In this document: piece after piece, positions 8,838 to 16,871 of the stretch
Position numbering within the stretch: the stretch's first letter is position 1
Layout of the letters: every line of letters begins with the position of its first letter
NCBI RefSeq assembly: GCF_003336705.1
Contig: NZ_QMDL01000002.1
Location: forward strand, 419,262 to 483,261
DNA: 64,000 nt
Direction: 5' to 3'
Source: Marinobacter litoralis
GTDB lineage: Bacteria > Pseudomonadota > Gammaproteobacteria > Pseudomonadales > Oleiphilaceae
Made by a program: the position numbers and the translations under genes
Notes under the pieces: generated by a model
Databases searched by the model: none
What the model was told of the DNA's origin: nothing
The model's input: only the letters and a program-made list of their open reading frames with translations

Positions 8838-8940
8838 ATTACTCACAAATACTGTGGACAACTGTGTTAGCAAGGTAAGGACATATAGGCTACAACCGCT
8901 CCAAGAGCGGGCTATAGCGATTTGTCGGTAATTTAACCAA
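8838..8940 (+). repeat. family A repeat, copy 1
   Basis: First of three ~103-bp related blocks with a 203-205 bp period. The head has two inverted DnaA-box-like 9-mers, TTACTCACA and TGTGGACAA, spaced by 5 bases (8839-8861). It is followed by CTGTGTTAGCAAGGTAAGG, a small hairpin CCGCTC-CAA-GAGCGG, and the tail GGTAATTTAACCAA. It lies between the thioesterase start and the rest of the array. Confidence 0.85.
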
Positions 8941-9040
8941 GGTAGAGATTAACACATAAAAACGCGCAAAAAAGGGCGCTCGTTGAAGTAATACACAGCT
9001 GCAGGCTTTATCCCGAGCGTCATGGGGATAACCCCCACCA

Positions 9041-9143
9041 CTTACGCACAAATTCTGTGGACAACTGTGTTAGCAAGGTAAGGACATATAGGCTAAAACC
9101 GCTCTACGAGCGGGCTTACGGGATTTGTAGGTAATTTAACCAA
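9041..9143 (+). repeat. family A repeat, copy 2
   Basis: Second block. The inverted pair is TTACGCACA / TGTGGACAA (9042-9064). The next ~30 bases and the hairpin arms CCGCTC / GAGCGG match copy 1 almost exactly, and the tail GGTAATTTAACCAA is identical. A GGGGATAAC (9024-9032) precedes the head by 9 bases and recurs before copy 3 at the same 205-bp spacing, so the spacers belong to the repeat unit. Confidence 0.85.
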
Positions 9144-9245
9144 GCCGGATACCGGATCATAAAAATACAGAATCACCCGTTTTTCACGGTTAAAAGCAAG
9201 CTAAATCGGGCATTTTTTCAGGATCGCTGGGGATAACGAGAGGCA

Positions 9246-9348
9246 GTTACCCACAAACTCTGTGGAAAACTGTGTTAGCAAGGTCAGGACACACGGCTGG
9301 AAGGCTTGGTATAACTGGGTTTGCGGAATATGACGGTAATTTGAGCAA
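9246..9348 (+). repeat. family A repeat, copy 3 (diverged)
   Basis: Third block. Its pair is TTACCCACA / TGTGGAAAA (9247-9269), followed by CTGTGTTAGCAAGGTCAGGAC. The central hairpin has decayed, and the tail GACGGTAATTTGAGCAA is still recognisable. The gap from 8817 to 9391 contains no coding sequence I can support, only this array. Confidence 0.8.
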
Positions 9349-9391
9349 GGATAAGTTGAGCGGCCGTATTCTCTACGACCGCCGAAACCCA

Positions 9392-10090
9392 TCACCCCAT
9401 CAAATCAGACTTATCTGTGTCTTGTTCAATGGCGCGATCCAGTGTGGCCAGATATTCGGCCTTCACCTTTAGCTTGGTTTGCTTGTGCGCGCGCATGTTC
9501 AGCTGCTTGTATTGGGAGGCAACGGCTTTTGCACGCTCCATCAGCTGCTCTGGTGCAACCACTTCATCCAGAATACCGGCGGCGGTCGCACTTTCCGGGT
9601 TGAAGATTTCTGCATTCACCACGGAGCGGTAGAAATAAGGCGCAGGCATACGGTGGCGAGCGATCTCAATACCCGCGTGGTGCATGGTCATCCCGATCGC
9701 CACTTCGTTCAGGCCCAGTTTAAAGTTGCCTTCTACACCAATGCGGTAATCCACAGACAACAGCACAAAGACGCCTTTGGCAATTGCATGACCATTACAC
9801 GCAGCAATCACCGGTGTCGGGAATGCCGCCAGGCGACGAGTCAGCGTGGACCCCACTTTCACCAGAGCCATGGCCGCATCTATGCCTTTCTGCATTTCTT
9901 TCAGGTCGTACCCGCCGGAGAACATGCCGGGCTGCCCTGTCAGGATAACAATTGCCTTGTCTTCTTCGGCACGGTCGAGTGCGGCGTTCAGCGCTTCAAA
10001 CACATCGTGGCTCAGGGCGTTAGCCTTGCCATTGTTCAGAGTAATCGTGGCAATGCCATCGTTCAGTTCGTAAGTTACGAGTTCAGTCAC
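9392..10090 (-). CDS. crotonase / enoyl-CoA hydratase-isomerase family protein
   Basis: A 232-aa crotonase-fold enzyme acting on acyl-CoA thioesters. The oxyanion-hole motifs are FSGGYDLKEM near residue 60 and AACNGHAIAKGVFVLLSVDYRIG near 95-117. The usual catalytic glutamate is present in LGLNEVAIGMTM. At 232 aa it is shorter than typical hydratases (about 260), and it lacks a second obvious catalytic Glu, so the exact reaction is uncertain. The C-terminal helix ends at residue 232 with KSDLMG. It is monocistronic, and the repeat array lies just downstream. Confidence 0.85.
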   Translation of the reverse strand: MTELVTYELNDGIATITLNNGKANALSHDVFEALNAALDRAEEDKAIVILTGQPGMFSGGYDLKEMQKGIDAAMALVKVGSTLTRRLAAFPTPVIAACNGHAIAKGVFVLLSVDYRIGVEGNFKLGLNEVAIGMTMHHAGIEIARHRMPAPYFYRSVVNAEIFNPESATAAGILDEVVAPEQLMERAKAVASQYKQLNMRAHKQTKLKVKAEYLATLDRAIEQDTDKSDLMG

Positions 10091-10190
10091 CGTGGTGTCC
10101 TCATCAATTTCATCAAATAAAGTGAGCGTTTGTTAACTCTATACGTTAGGCCGAGCTTCGGCAACGCAATCAATCGCACTGTAAAGCCGT

Positions 10191-10568
10191 CTAGGGCTGA
10201 ACAACCCCGGATTGTCGAACTAGGCAGTTCATTGTGGTAATCGAGACGTCTCTGAAAACCGCATCAGACCGCACCTTTTCCGGAAAGCGATCATACACCG
10301 CCCGGCGACAGGACGAGGTGCGGGATTCTGCAAGCGCAACACACTCTTCTTCTGCCTCAGAGCTGTCTGCGTTTGCCGTAGCTTCTTCACACAAATCCTG
10401 TATCCGGGAAATGGCCAGATCCACCACCGCACTGCGGTCTACCGGTTTGGCCTCGAGATTGGCGAAATCGGCCGCACCAACCTGAGCCGGGTCAGGCTGG
10501 GTCTGGTTCCAAAACACATACCCCAGTGCCGCAACGACCAAGGTCACGGTAACGATGGGAAATTTCAT
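10191..10568 (-). CDS. membrane-anchored or exported hypothetical protein, 125 aa
   Basis: The family is not recognised. The N terminus, MKFPIVTVTLVVAALGYVFW, is a single hydrophobic anchor or uncleaved signal. The periplasmic part is acidic (SSEAEEEC) with four cysteines (LCEEA, EECVA, SSCRR, MNCLV) that may pair. It sits 16 bases downstream of the SDR gene on the same strand and could be co-transcribed with it. A functional link is not evident. Confidence 0.62.
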   Translation of the reverse strand: MKFPIVTVTLVVAALGYVFWNQTQPDPAQVGAADFANLEAKPVDRSAVVDLAISRIQDLCEEATANADSSEAEEECVALAESRTSSCRRAVYDRFPEKVRSDAVFRDVSITTMNCLVRQSGVVQP

Positions 10569-10584
10569 CAGTAAAGCTCGCTTT

Positions 10585-11385
10585 TCATGAGTGTTTGCCC
10601 CGGCGTGTCAGGCGGAAAATCAACTCCGGTGAAAGTCGCTTCACCCAAAGTGCCGCCATTTCTTTGCCCTTACCCACAGGAATTTCACGCTTGCGGGCTT
10701 TCAGACCTTTAAAAATCACGGCCGCGCATTCATCCACATCCATGCCACTGGCAACGTCGCTGTCCGTTTCACCATGAGGGGTGCCATCGGCAGACAAAGA
10801 GTTTTTGGCAATGTTGGTACGGATAAAGCCCGGGAGGATGGTAGACACGTGCAAGCCGCTGCTTTCCACTTCTGCGCGCAAAGCATCAAAAAAGCCGACC
10901 ATCGCGTGTTTGGCTGCGCAATAGCCCGTCATTTTGGGCACGCCTACTTTGCCGGCAACACTAGCCGTTACAGCCAGGTGACCTTTGCCGCGCTTTAGCA
11001 TGTGTGGCAGTACCGCCTTGGTCAGGGCAATCTGGCCCATTACGTCCACATCCATCAGCTTTTGGTAGACCGACATATCGGTCTCTGCGCACAACGAACC
11101 CTGCGACAGGCCCGCGTTATTGACCAGCAGATCAATCGCTCCGAAGCGATCCACCACCGTTTGCGCGGACGCTTCGTGAGAAGCCCAATCCGTGACATCC
11201 AACGGAAGCACCAGAATATTATCTTCCGGCAAACCGGCGTCAACACAACGATCGGCCACACGCTGCAACTCATCTTTGCGACGGGCCGATAACACCAACC
11301 CTGCGCCATCTTTCGCGTACTGAAGCGCCAGCGCTTCACCAATACCCGACGAAGCGCCGGTAATCCAAACGGTTTGAGCCGTCAT
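10585..11385 (-). CDS. SDR-family NAD(P)-dependent oxidoreductase
   Basis: A 266-aa classical short-chain dehydrogenase/reductase. The cofactor motif TGASSGIGEALA begins near residue 10, NNAGLSQGS lies near 90, and the catalytic set is Ser with TGYCAAKHAM (Tyr and Lys). The start is ATG 11385, just behind GGAGG. The reading frame stays open upstream for 37 codons without a better start, and those are not counted. The C-terminal segment ALWVKRLSPELIFRLTRRG resembles DhrB-type SDRs. Substrate is unknown. Confidence 0.85.
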   Translation of the reverse strand: MTAQTVWITGASSGIGEALALQYAKDGAGLVLSARRKDELQRVADRCVDAGLPEDNILVLPLDVTDWASHEASAQTVVDRFGAIDLLVNNAGLSQGSLCAETDMSVYQKLMDVDVMGQIALTKAVLPHMLKRGKGHLAVTASVAGKVGVPKMTGYCAAKHAMVGFFDALRAEVESSGLHVSTILPGFIRTNIAKNSLSADGTPHGETDSDVASGMDVDECAAVIFKGLKARKREIPVGKGKEMAALWVKRLSPELIFRLTRRGKHS

Positions 11386-11492
11386 AAACAAGCCTCCAAC
11401 AGGCAACACATAGTTATTATTGATGCGCACGGATACTAGCAGAAAAGCGCTCCGCCTCCTCAAACGTCCGGTGGCAAAACCCCACATTGACC

Positions 11493-12257
11493 TCAACGGC
11501 TAAACGGTGGGTACTCCTTCAACGCCTCCGGCCGCCGGAAACTGTCAAAGGCCTCGATCTCCCATGGACGCATGGCCATCAACAGGCTCACGCCAAAACG
11601 GTGCTCCAAAGGCAACGCGAGATCTTCTTCATGGCAGTGCCGGAACTCCAGAGCCAACCGCTTGAGCTTCTGCTGAACCACCTCGTTGGACTGGGTGGAC
11701 AGCATGCCACTCACGAACAACCTCAGTTCACCCGGGTGATTAAACCGGCATTTCAGAAAATCCTGCTGCACTTCGGCTTCGAAAAATTTCTGTATGGGCC
11801 CGCCCGGCTGCCAGGCGAAATCGTGGCTCACCAACAGCTTGAACCGGTTCCCGGGTAGCAGTTCCAGCACCCCCATGCGATCCAGCTTGGCGAGGTAGCC
11901 AATCAAATCCGTTTCCGACACATCGTAAACCTGATGAATCTCCTGGAACTGCCAACGGTTCATGGCGCAGACGGCCACCAGTAACAGCCGCACATCCGAC
12001 ACCAATTCCTGCTCCTGCTCCAGGCTCAACTGCTCGACCTTGGGGTCTGGCGCAAGCTTGCGCACGAGATCACTGATCTCCATACCCATCAGTGTGCAAA
12101 TCTGGTCAAGACGCTTAAGCGAGAACTGTTTATCGGAAAACAGGCGTTTAACGCTCGCCTCTGACAGGTCCAAGGCTTCAGCCACGTCTTGGTAAGTCAG
12201 GCCATGAGACCGTAGTTGTCGTTTAAGCTCACCGACAATGGCACTGGTTTGCGCCAT
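11493..12257 (-). CDS. XRE-type helix-turn-helix transcriptional regulator
   Basis: A 254-aa regulator. An N-terminal Cro/CI-type HTH (LTYQDVAEALDLSEASVKRLFS) is followed by a long domain of unknown type (DVRLLLVAVCAMNRWQFQEI onward), perhaps a ligand or dimer domain. The start is ATG 12257 behind GGGAGGAG; the reading frame upstream is open but lacks support. The gene is divergent from the YiaAB-PspA pair, and a 6-bp inverted repeat lies 34 bp upstream of its start. It probably controls itself and perhaps that pair; this is inference. Confidence 0.8.
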   Translation of the reverse strand: MAQTSAIVGELKRQLRSHGLTYQDVAEALDLSEASVKRLFSDKQFSLKRLDQICTLMGMEISDLVRKLAPDPKVEQLSLEQEQELVSDVRLLLVAVCAMNRWQFQEIHQVYDVSETDLIGYLAKLDRMGVLELLPGNRFKLLVSHDFAWQPGGPIQKFFEAEVQQDFLKCRFNHPGELRLFVSGMLSTQSNEVVQQKLKRLALEFRHCHEEDLALPLEHRFGVSLLMAMRPWEIEAFDSFRRPEALKEYPPFSR

Positions 12258-12290
12258 GGATTCTCCTCCCATCGAGTTCCAACCCCAGAA

Positions 12291-12309
12291 AGTATCACTA
12301 TTCGATACT
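12291..12309. promoter_or_regulatory. inverted repeat, candidate operator of the divergent XRE regulator
   Basis: AGTATC (12291-12296) and GATACT (12304-12309) form a perfect 6-bp dyad around 7 bases in the intergenic region shared by the XRE gene and the YiaAB-PspA pair. Position and symmetry suit an operator. Binding is not shown by the sequence. Confidence 0.35.
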
Positions 12310-12411
12310 CCATAGATACGCCACCAATACCTTTGGGGAATCGCTCGCGGCGCATTCAGCGATAGCGCACAGTTCAGGTGTCCCAACAACAACGCCAATG
12401 AGGAAAACATC

Positions 12412-12681
12412 ATGGATAGCGAACTGAAGAGCAACTCCAACTCCTGGGTATTTTTTGTGAAGGTTTCATTCGCAATTGCACTATTTGCCGCCGCCGCAGG
12501 TGTGGTGCTTGCGCCCGTTGATATCGTGATAAAAGGCTACATGGCGATCAGCGCTCTGTTTCTTGTCAGCACCACCATCACACTGTCGAAAACACTGCGC
12601 GATGAACACGAGCAGAGCCGAATTGCGAACCGCATTTCCGAAGCTCGCACCCATCAGCTGCTGAAAGAATACGGGGAGTAA
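12412..12681 (+). CDS. YiaA/YiaB-type two-helix inner-membrane protein
   Basis: An 89-aa protein with two hydrophobic segments (WVFFVKVSFAIALFAAAAGV and GYMAISALFLVSTTITL) in the arrangement of the YiaAB two-helix domain family. It has a charged tail, KTLRDEHEQSRIANRISEA. It is followed after 4 bp by a PspA-like gene. Pairing of a small membrane protein with PspA is a common envelope-stress layout, with the membrane protein possibly tethering PspA (inference). Confidence 0.8.
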   Translation: MDSELKSNSNSWVFFVKVSFAIALFAAAAGVVLAPVDIVIKGYMAISALFLVSTTITLSKTLRDEHEQSRIANRISEARTHQLLKEYGE

Positions 12682-12685
12682 CACC

Positions 12686-13369
12686 ATGAGCATTTGGCGC
12701 AAACTGAACACGCTCTTTCGGGCATCAGCCCACGAACCGGTGGCAAAGCTGGTAGAGGCTAACGACATTCGTATCTTTGAGCAGGAACTGCGAGACGCCG
12801 AGCAAGCCATTGCGCGATCAAAAAGAGAGCTGGCGCACCTAATGGCCGAGAAAACCCGCCTAGAACGCGACAATACCGGCCTGCAAGCTGCCATTAGCAA
12901 ACGGGAGCAGCAAGCCAGCCAGGCATTGGAACAAAACGAAGAGGCTCTGGCGCTGGAACTGGCCAACCTGATTGCAGAGGATGAAACCGTGCTGCAACGC
13001 CAGCAACAACAGCACGCCAAGCTTCAGCAACAAGAAACCCAGCTGCGCCGCCAGCTGAGGGATTCCGGCCGAGCGCTGAAACATTTTCACAGTGAAATGC
13101 GACTGGCAAAAACCAATCGACATGCTGAACAAGTCACTCGCCAGCTTCGGGGCCACGCAACAGGGCTGCACAGTCACATGGAAGACTTGAACGTATCTGC
13201 TGATCGCATTCGCGCTCGTCAAACGGAAGCAGAAGACGTAGAAGCCGCCTTGACCGAGCTGGATAACGAACAAAACAACGGGAATCTGAATGCCCGCCTG
13301 AAAGCTGCGGGCATCGACAACGGAGCAAGTAGCGGAGAAAAAGTGTTGGCCCGCTTAAAAGCCCGCTAA
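12686..13369 (+). CDS. PspA/IM30 family protein
   Basis: A 227-aa, almost wholly helical, coiled-coil protein (heptad-rich from about residue 25 to 200) beginning MSIWRKLNTLFRASAHEPV, like other PspA/IM30 members. PspA binds stressed inner membrane and polymerises as an ESCRT-III-like scaffold. Glu/Gln/Arg-rich repeats (RQQQQHAKLQQQETQLRRQL) dominate the middle. It forms an operon with the YiaAB-like gene, divergent from the XRE regulator. Its 3' end overlaps the convergent NAD(P)-binding gene by 15 bp. Confidence 0.83.
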   Translation: MSIWRKLNTLFRASAHEPVAKLVEANDIRIFEQELRDAEQAIARSKRELAHLMAEKTRLERDNTGLQAAISKREQQASQALEQNEEALALELANLIAEDETVLQRQQQQHAKLQQQETQLRRQLRDSGRALKHFHSEMRLAKTNRHAEQVTRQLRGHATGLHSHMEDLNVSADRIRARQTEAEDVEAALTELDNEQNNGNLNARLKAAGIDNGASSGEKVLARLKAR

Positions 13370-14029
13370 TGCCACAATGTCTGAATACTGTCGCACAAAC
13401 ACGTTCACACCAGCGCAGCGGCCAGCATCGATACGAGAAACCTCGTTCGTCATGGCCGCTGCAATCGTCTCTGCCTCAATCGCACGGTACTTGCGAAGCG
13501 ACCCGACCAAGGCGAGATTGGCTGCCGGCATTACCGCCATACCCAATGCCTCGGCCGTGCGATGCTCCTCCCGCTGGCCCAGAAGCAAGCTGGGCTGATA
13601 GATGGAAAAGTAAGAAAACTCCAGCGTCCGAATGGCGTCTTCCAGTTCGCCTTTCACCCGGTTATAAAACACGGAGGAGCGCGAAGACGCCCCGATGGCC
13701 GACATCAAAATACAGGCTTTCGCGCCCGCTTCTTTCGCCAAACTGGCGGCATTCAGGGCGTAGCTGTAATCCACCTTTCGGAACGCTTCTTGAGAACCGG
13801 CTTTTTTGATGGTGGTGCCCAAGCAACACACGAGCACATCAACGTTGAACACCCCGGCATGGGCTTCCATGTCATCAAAATCGATAACAGGCGATTCCAG
13901 GTTCGGATGACTCCATTCCAAAGGCCGGCGCACCGGCGCCACTACGGTCGTAATAGCGGGATTACCCAGCAGCTTCTTCACTAACAAACCACCCGTTAAC
14001 CCGGTCGAACCCAGAACCATAACCTTCAT
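13355..14029 (-). CDS. NAD(P)-binding Rossmann protein (atypical SDR, HTATIP2-like)
   Basis: A 224-aa atypical SDR with an N-terminal cofactor motif, MKVMVLGSTGLTGGLLVKKL, then DVLVCCLGTTIKKAGS, ILMSAIGASSRSSVFYNRVKG and YFSIYQPSLLLGQREEHR. These are typical of the HTATIP2/YbjT-like group of bacterial NAD(P)H-binding proteins. The start is ATG 14029. The frame stays open to 14587 through antisense of arfB, but that extension is a shadow. Substrate is unknown. Confidence 0.82.
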   Translation of the reverse strand: MKVMVLGSTGLTGGLLVKKLLGNPAITTVVAPVRRPLEWSHPNLESPVIDFDDMEAHAGVFNVDVLVCCLGTTIKKAGSQEAFRKVDYSYALNAASLAKEAGAKACILMSAIGASSRSSVFYNRVKGELEDAIRTLEFSYFSIYQPSLLLGQREEHRTAEALGMAVMPAANLALVGSLRKYRAIEAETIAAAMTNEVSRIDAGRCAGVNVFVRQYSDIVALAGF

Positions 14030-14134
14030 AAAGCGCTCCGTTGCTGTTTCGCCACTTCTGATCGCGGCGCTGATTGCGTAGGATGATACTAACAGGAAGC
14101 GCAAGCTGATCATCACACCAACTACGTACGCCCT

Positions 14135-14548
14135 ATGCTGAAAATCTCCAACGCCGTAGAAATTGCCGACTGGGAAATCGAAATCACGCAAATTCGAGCC
14201 CAAGGCCCCGGCGGCCAAAACGTCAACAAGGTGGCCTCGGCGGTGCACCTTCGCTTCGACATTCAGCGCTCTTCCTTGCCGCCTTTCTATAAAGAACGAC
14301 TGATGGCGTTTTCCGACCAACGCATCAGCAAAGAAGGCATTGTGATCATCAAGGCACAGTCCTCCCGCACCCTGGAACTCAACAAAGAAGACGCTCTGGA
14401 ACGCCTGAAAGAACTGATTTTGGAAGCGGTGAAAATCCAAAAAGCACGGCGCCCGACGCGCCCCACCAAAGGTTCCCAGCGGCGGCGCGTGGACAAGAAA
14501 ACCCAGAAAGGTAAAACCAAGGCGCTTAGAGGTAAGGTCAAGATCTAA
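14135..14548 (+). CDS. arfB: alternative ribosome-rescue factor ArfB (peptidyl-tRNA hydrolase)
   Basis: A 137-aa protein with the RF-1-type catalytic motif GGQ at residues 26-28 (QGPGGQNVNK). Its basic C-terminal tail (KARRPTRPTKGSQRRRVDKK, then TQKGKTKALRGKV) is the part that enters the empty mRNA channel of stalled ribosomes. Length and order match E. coli ArfB/YaeJ. It releases peptides from non-stop ribosomes without needing a stop codon. Divergent from the NAD(P)-binding gene. Confidence 0.92.
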   Translation: MLKISNAVEIADWEIEITQIRAQGPGGQNVNKVASAVHLRFDIQRSSLPPFYKERLMAFSDQRISKEGIVIIKAQSSRTLELNKEDALERLKELILEAVKIQKARRPTRPTKGSQRRRVDKKTQKGKTKALRGKVKI

Positions 14549-14713
14549 ATGCCTCTGCCCTACTACCTCGGCTGCCCGCAGTGGCAAGGCCCCAGCTTGG
14601 GCTGCTCTAAAATGGAAAAGGCCTGAAAACGCGTTGTTTTTTGACTATACCTTCTGGTACTCATTGAGTAACAGCAGTTCAAAATCAAACACTAACACTA
14701 CAAGGAATCTGCC

Positions 14714-14917
14714 ATGGGAAGCTCAAAGCTGATTGGAATTGTGATGCTGGTTGTCGGCGTCATCTTGCTGTATTTCGGCTACCAGTCCACCCAATCCGTT
14801 GGAAACCAGCTCACCGAAGCGGTTAGCGGACGCTTCACTGACGAGACCATGTGGTATCTGATTGGCGGCGCGGCGATCACCGTTGCAGGTGCATTTCTTA
14901 CGTTTCTGAAGAAATAA
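14714..14917 (+). CDS. DUF3185 small membrane protein
   Basis: A 67-aa protein with two transmembrane segments: IGIVMLVVGVILLYFGYQST and WYLIGGAAITVAGAFLTFL. The linker is QSVGNQLTEAVSGRFTDETM. This is the DUF3185 pattern found in marine gammaproteobacteria. An AAGGAAT lies upstream of ATG 14714. Function unknown. Confidence 0.82.
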   Translation: MGSSKLIGIVMLVVGVILLYFGYQSTQSVGNQLTEAVSGRFTDETMWYLIGGAAITVAGAFLTFLKK

Positions 14918-14935
14918 CTCACCCCAATCACGTTT

Positions 14936-14966
14936 GCCGGGAGCTGTGGCTCCCGGCGGGCTTTAA
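14936..14966 (+). terminator. GC-rich hairpin after DUF3185 gene
   Basis: A perfect 9-bp stem, GCCGGGAGC / GCTCCCGGC (14936-14944 / 14949-14957), with a 4-base loop, followed by GGGCTTTAAAA. The short T run makes this a plausible but imperfect intrinsic terminator. It abuts the stop of the convergent DUF4112 gene. Confidence 0.6.
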
Positions 14967-15421
14967 AACAGCAGGGTTAACCCTCCCGTCACCAAGGCGA
15001 ACAGCACAGACAGCCAAATCAGCGTTTTCCAGGGGAATGGCGGCGCAGGCGGCTCTATCTCAAGCTGCTTCTCCAGATAGTTTCTCAGCAACCGCGTATT
15101 GCGAGTATTCGCTTTAAAAATCGCATCAAAGGCATCGCCGAAGACCGGCAACAAGCCACCCACAAAGTCGATCCCCATATTCCGGAGCATGCGCAACTTA
15201 ACCCCTTTGCTTGCCCCTGCTCGCTGGGCTTCCACCAACACATAACTCGCCAGCACCAAGCCGGCCACGTCGCCCACCACCGGCACCACACCAATAATGG
15301 CCTCCGCACCAATTTTGAACTTGGTGAAGGGTATGCCAATGCTGCTGTCGGTAAAGCGGCTGAACTTATCCAGCCGCTTAAGCGTTGCTCGCTGCCTTGC
15401 TTCAATGGGGGCTTTTGCCAC
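14963..15421 (-). CDS. DUF4112 membrane protein
   Basis: A 152-aa protein with the DUF4112 core: LDKFSRFTDSSIGIPFTKFK, then a hydrophobic VVPVVGDVAGLVLASYVLVE and MGIDFVGGLLPVFGDAFDAI, and a C-terminal span TLIWLSVLFALVTGGLTLLF. The repeated PVVGD / PVFGD glycine-aspartate turns are characteristic. Role unknown. Confidence 0.82.
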   Translation of the reverse strand: MAKAPIEARQRATLKRLDKFSRFTDSSIGIPFTKFKIGAEAIIGVVPVVGDVAGLVLASYVLVEAQRAGASKGVKLRMLRNMGIDFVGGLLPVFGDAFDAIFKANTRNTRLLRNYLEKQLEIEPPAPPFPWKTLIWLSVLFALVTGGLTLLF

Positions 15422-15453
15422 GTGCGCTCCGTACTTGAGGGGGAATCACCCGA

Positions 15454-15885
15454 TTACTTCGTCATCTGCCCAACGTAGGCCGCGGTGAACGCCGTTTCCT
15501 GAAACACCTTCAGCCCGGTCTCGGAGAAGGGAATCGGCAGCGGTTTGGAAGCCAGCGTGGATTTGATCAGTGCGGGCGTCAGCAATCGAACGTCTAACTC
15601 CACATCGGCAATCAACTGAATAGCTGCCTCCAGCTTGAAGCTGATCGCGCCGCCGGCAAACTTACCTTTCGGCATCCGCTCTTTGATCGCGACACTGGTT
15701 ACTCCGTGTTCCGTCATCAACTCGGAAAATGCTTTCTGGAATTGCTTCAGGTCTTCCCGGGTGTGATTTTTGGGCAGCGACAGCTTGCGCACTTTGCACT
15801 CCGGCAAACTGAACTGGCCACGATCTAAACTCAACAAACACACCACGGCATCGCTGCCGCTCAGTTCAACACCACAAATCGTCAT
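15454..15885 (-). CDS. DUF3010 family protein
   Basis: A 143-aa soluble protein beginning MTICGVELSGSDAVVCLLSL, with KNHTREDLKQFQKAF and ERMPKGKFAGGAISFKLEAA. I recognise this as DUF3010, seen in Vibrio and relatives. The pattern of an N-terminal beta strand with acidic residue (GVELSGSDA) and later KER resembles RNase H-fold resolvase-like proteins, but no activity is established. Single gene. Confidence 0.75.
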   Translation of the reverse strand: MTICGVELSGSDAVVCLLSLDRGQFSLPECKVRKLSLPKNHTREDLKQFQKAFSELMTEHGVTSVAIKERMPKGKFAGGAISFKLEAAIQLIADVELDVRLLTPALIKSTLASKPLPIPFSETGLKVFQETAFTAAYVGQMTK

Positions 15886-15912
15886 AGATACCGTCCCAAT
15901 CTTAATCCTGCT

Positions 15913-16257
15913 TTAACCGCAGCACTTCTTGAACTTCAGCCCGCTACCACAGCTGCACGGATCATTGCGCGAAGGCGTCTTGGCTACCGTAACCGTCTCG
16001 CCCTTGTTCAAAATCGCGGTTAATTCACCCATCGATTCCACGGCACCTTCACGGGTATCAACGGTAATGTTGGCGTAGAGGTTGGCTTCAGCCACCTGGG
16101 CTTCTACCTCTTTTTTACGAGCCTCACTGGTCACCACCAAGGATAACGGGAACTTCTCGCTGCCACTCTTTTGGCTGGCGTTGGTTTTAAAGCCGCCGTA
16201 GGTCGTGTGATGCTGACGCGCGTCTTGCCGGCCTTTGTAGAAAAATTTGTCTGACAT
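15913..16257 (-). CDS. SEC-C motif protein (PBPRA1643 SWIM/SEC-C family)
   Basis: A 114-aa protein ending in a SEC-C zinc motif, RNDPCSCGSGLKFKKCCG, with the Cys-x-Cys and Cys-Cys ligands visible. The N-terminal segment, MSDKFFYKGRQDARQHHTTY, matches the small PBPRA1643-type family of marine gammaproteobacteria. SEC-C binds zinc and often mediates ribosome or SecB contacts. No partner is adjacent. Confidence 0.82.
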   Translation of the reverse strand: MSDKFFYKGRQDARQHHTTYGGFKTNASQKSGSEKFPLSLVVTSEARKKEVEAQVAEANLYANITVDTREGAVESMGELTAILNKGETVTVAKTPSRNDPCSCGSGLKFKKCCG

Positions 16258-16380
16258 GCTGAAACCCTGATAAATGAAAATGCGCCCTGACTCGCCGATT
16301 ACGATCCCCTAGCTGGGCGACGACGTTTTAACACGCTTAAGGAATGGGAGATATAGGCAACTGCGGAAATCTTTAGGGCA

Positions 16381-16869
16381 TCAGCTATCGTTCGCCGCTC
16401 CCGGGGGCTCGCTTTCAGCACCGCTCTCTCCCTGTTGCCTTTCGGCTTCTTTGGCCAGCGCCATGCCACCCTGTATCAGCAGAGACTTCATTCGCGGATC
16501 CCCCTGCTCAACAACACCCAAGGCAAAGGCCGCCATCGCCGCTTCCAACGGATTTTTCTGAATGAGCCGCTTAACGGCTTCAATCGGAGTACTACTCGAC
16601 GGGTCAGCCGAGCCCTCTGACGATTTTGAAGGCAATGGCCGAGTCATGCGATAGAAAAAAAGGAACAATAACAACAGGCAGGACAAGCCCGTCACTGCCA
16701 GAGCACCAGCCCCGCCCAAATAAGGAGTCAGCGCTATGGTGGCGGCATTGACGAGCAAGTAAAAGCCGGTGAGCAACAAGGCAACCAACAACACAAAGCC
16801 CAACATAAAGCCTAAAAACGCAGCAACGGCTTTGCGCAGGGCGCCTTGTAACTTATCCGAATCGGGCAT
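16381..16869 (-). CDS. two-span membrane protein, phage-holin-like superfamily, unknown function
   Basis: A 162-aa protein with two hydrophobic segments (AFLGFMLGFVLLVALLLTGF and GGAGALAVTGLSCLLLLFLF) followed by a Pro/Ser-rich linker and an acidic tail. The layout resembles DUF1469/phage-holin-III-like proteins that sit next to YqjD/ElaB genes. It is separated by 2 bases from the DUF883-like gene upstream, so the two should form one operon, as in yqjDEK-type loci. Confidence 0.65.
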   Translation of the reverse strand: MPDSDKLQGALRKAVAAFLGFMLGFVLLVALLLTGFYLLVNAATIALTPYLGGAGALAVTGLSCLLLLFLFFYRMTRPLPSKSSEGSADPSSSTPIEAVKRLIQKNPLEAAMAAFALGVVEQGDPRMKSLLIQGGMALAKEAERQQGESGAESEPPGAANDS

Positions 16870-16871
16870 GA

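Noticed and set aside
8838..9348. Tandem repeats considered as a CRISPR array
   Set aside because: Units are about 103 bp with ~100-bp related spacers, far from CRISPR repeat and spacer sizes, and no cas genes are present.
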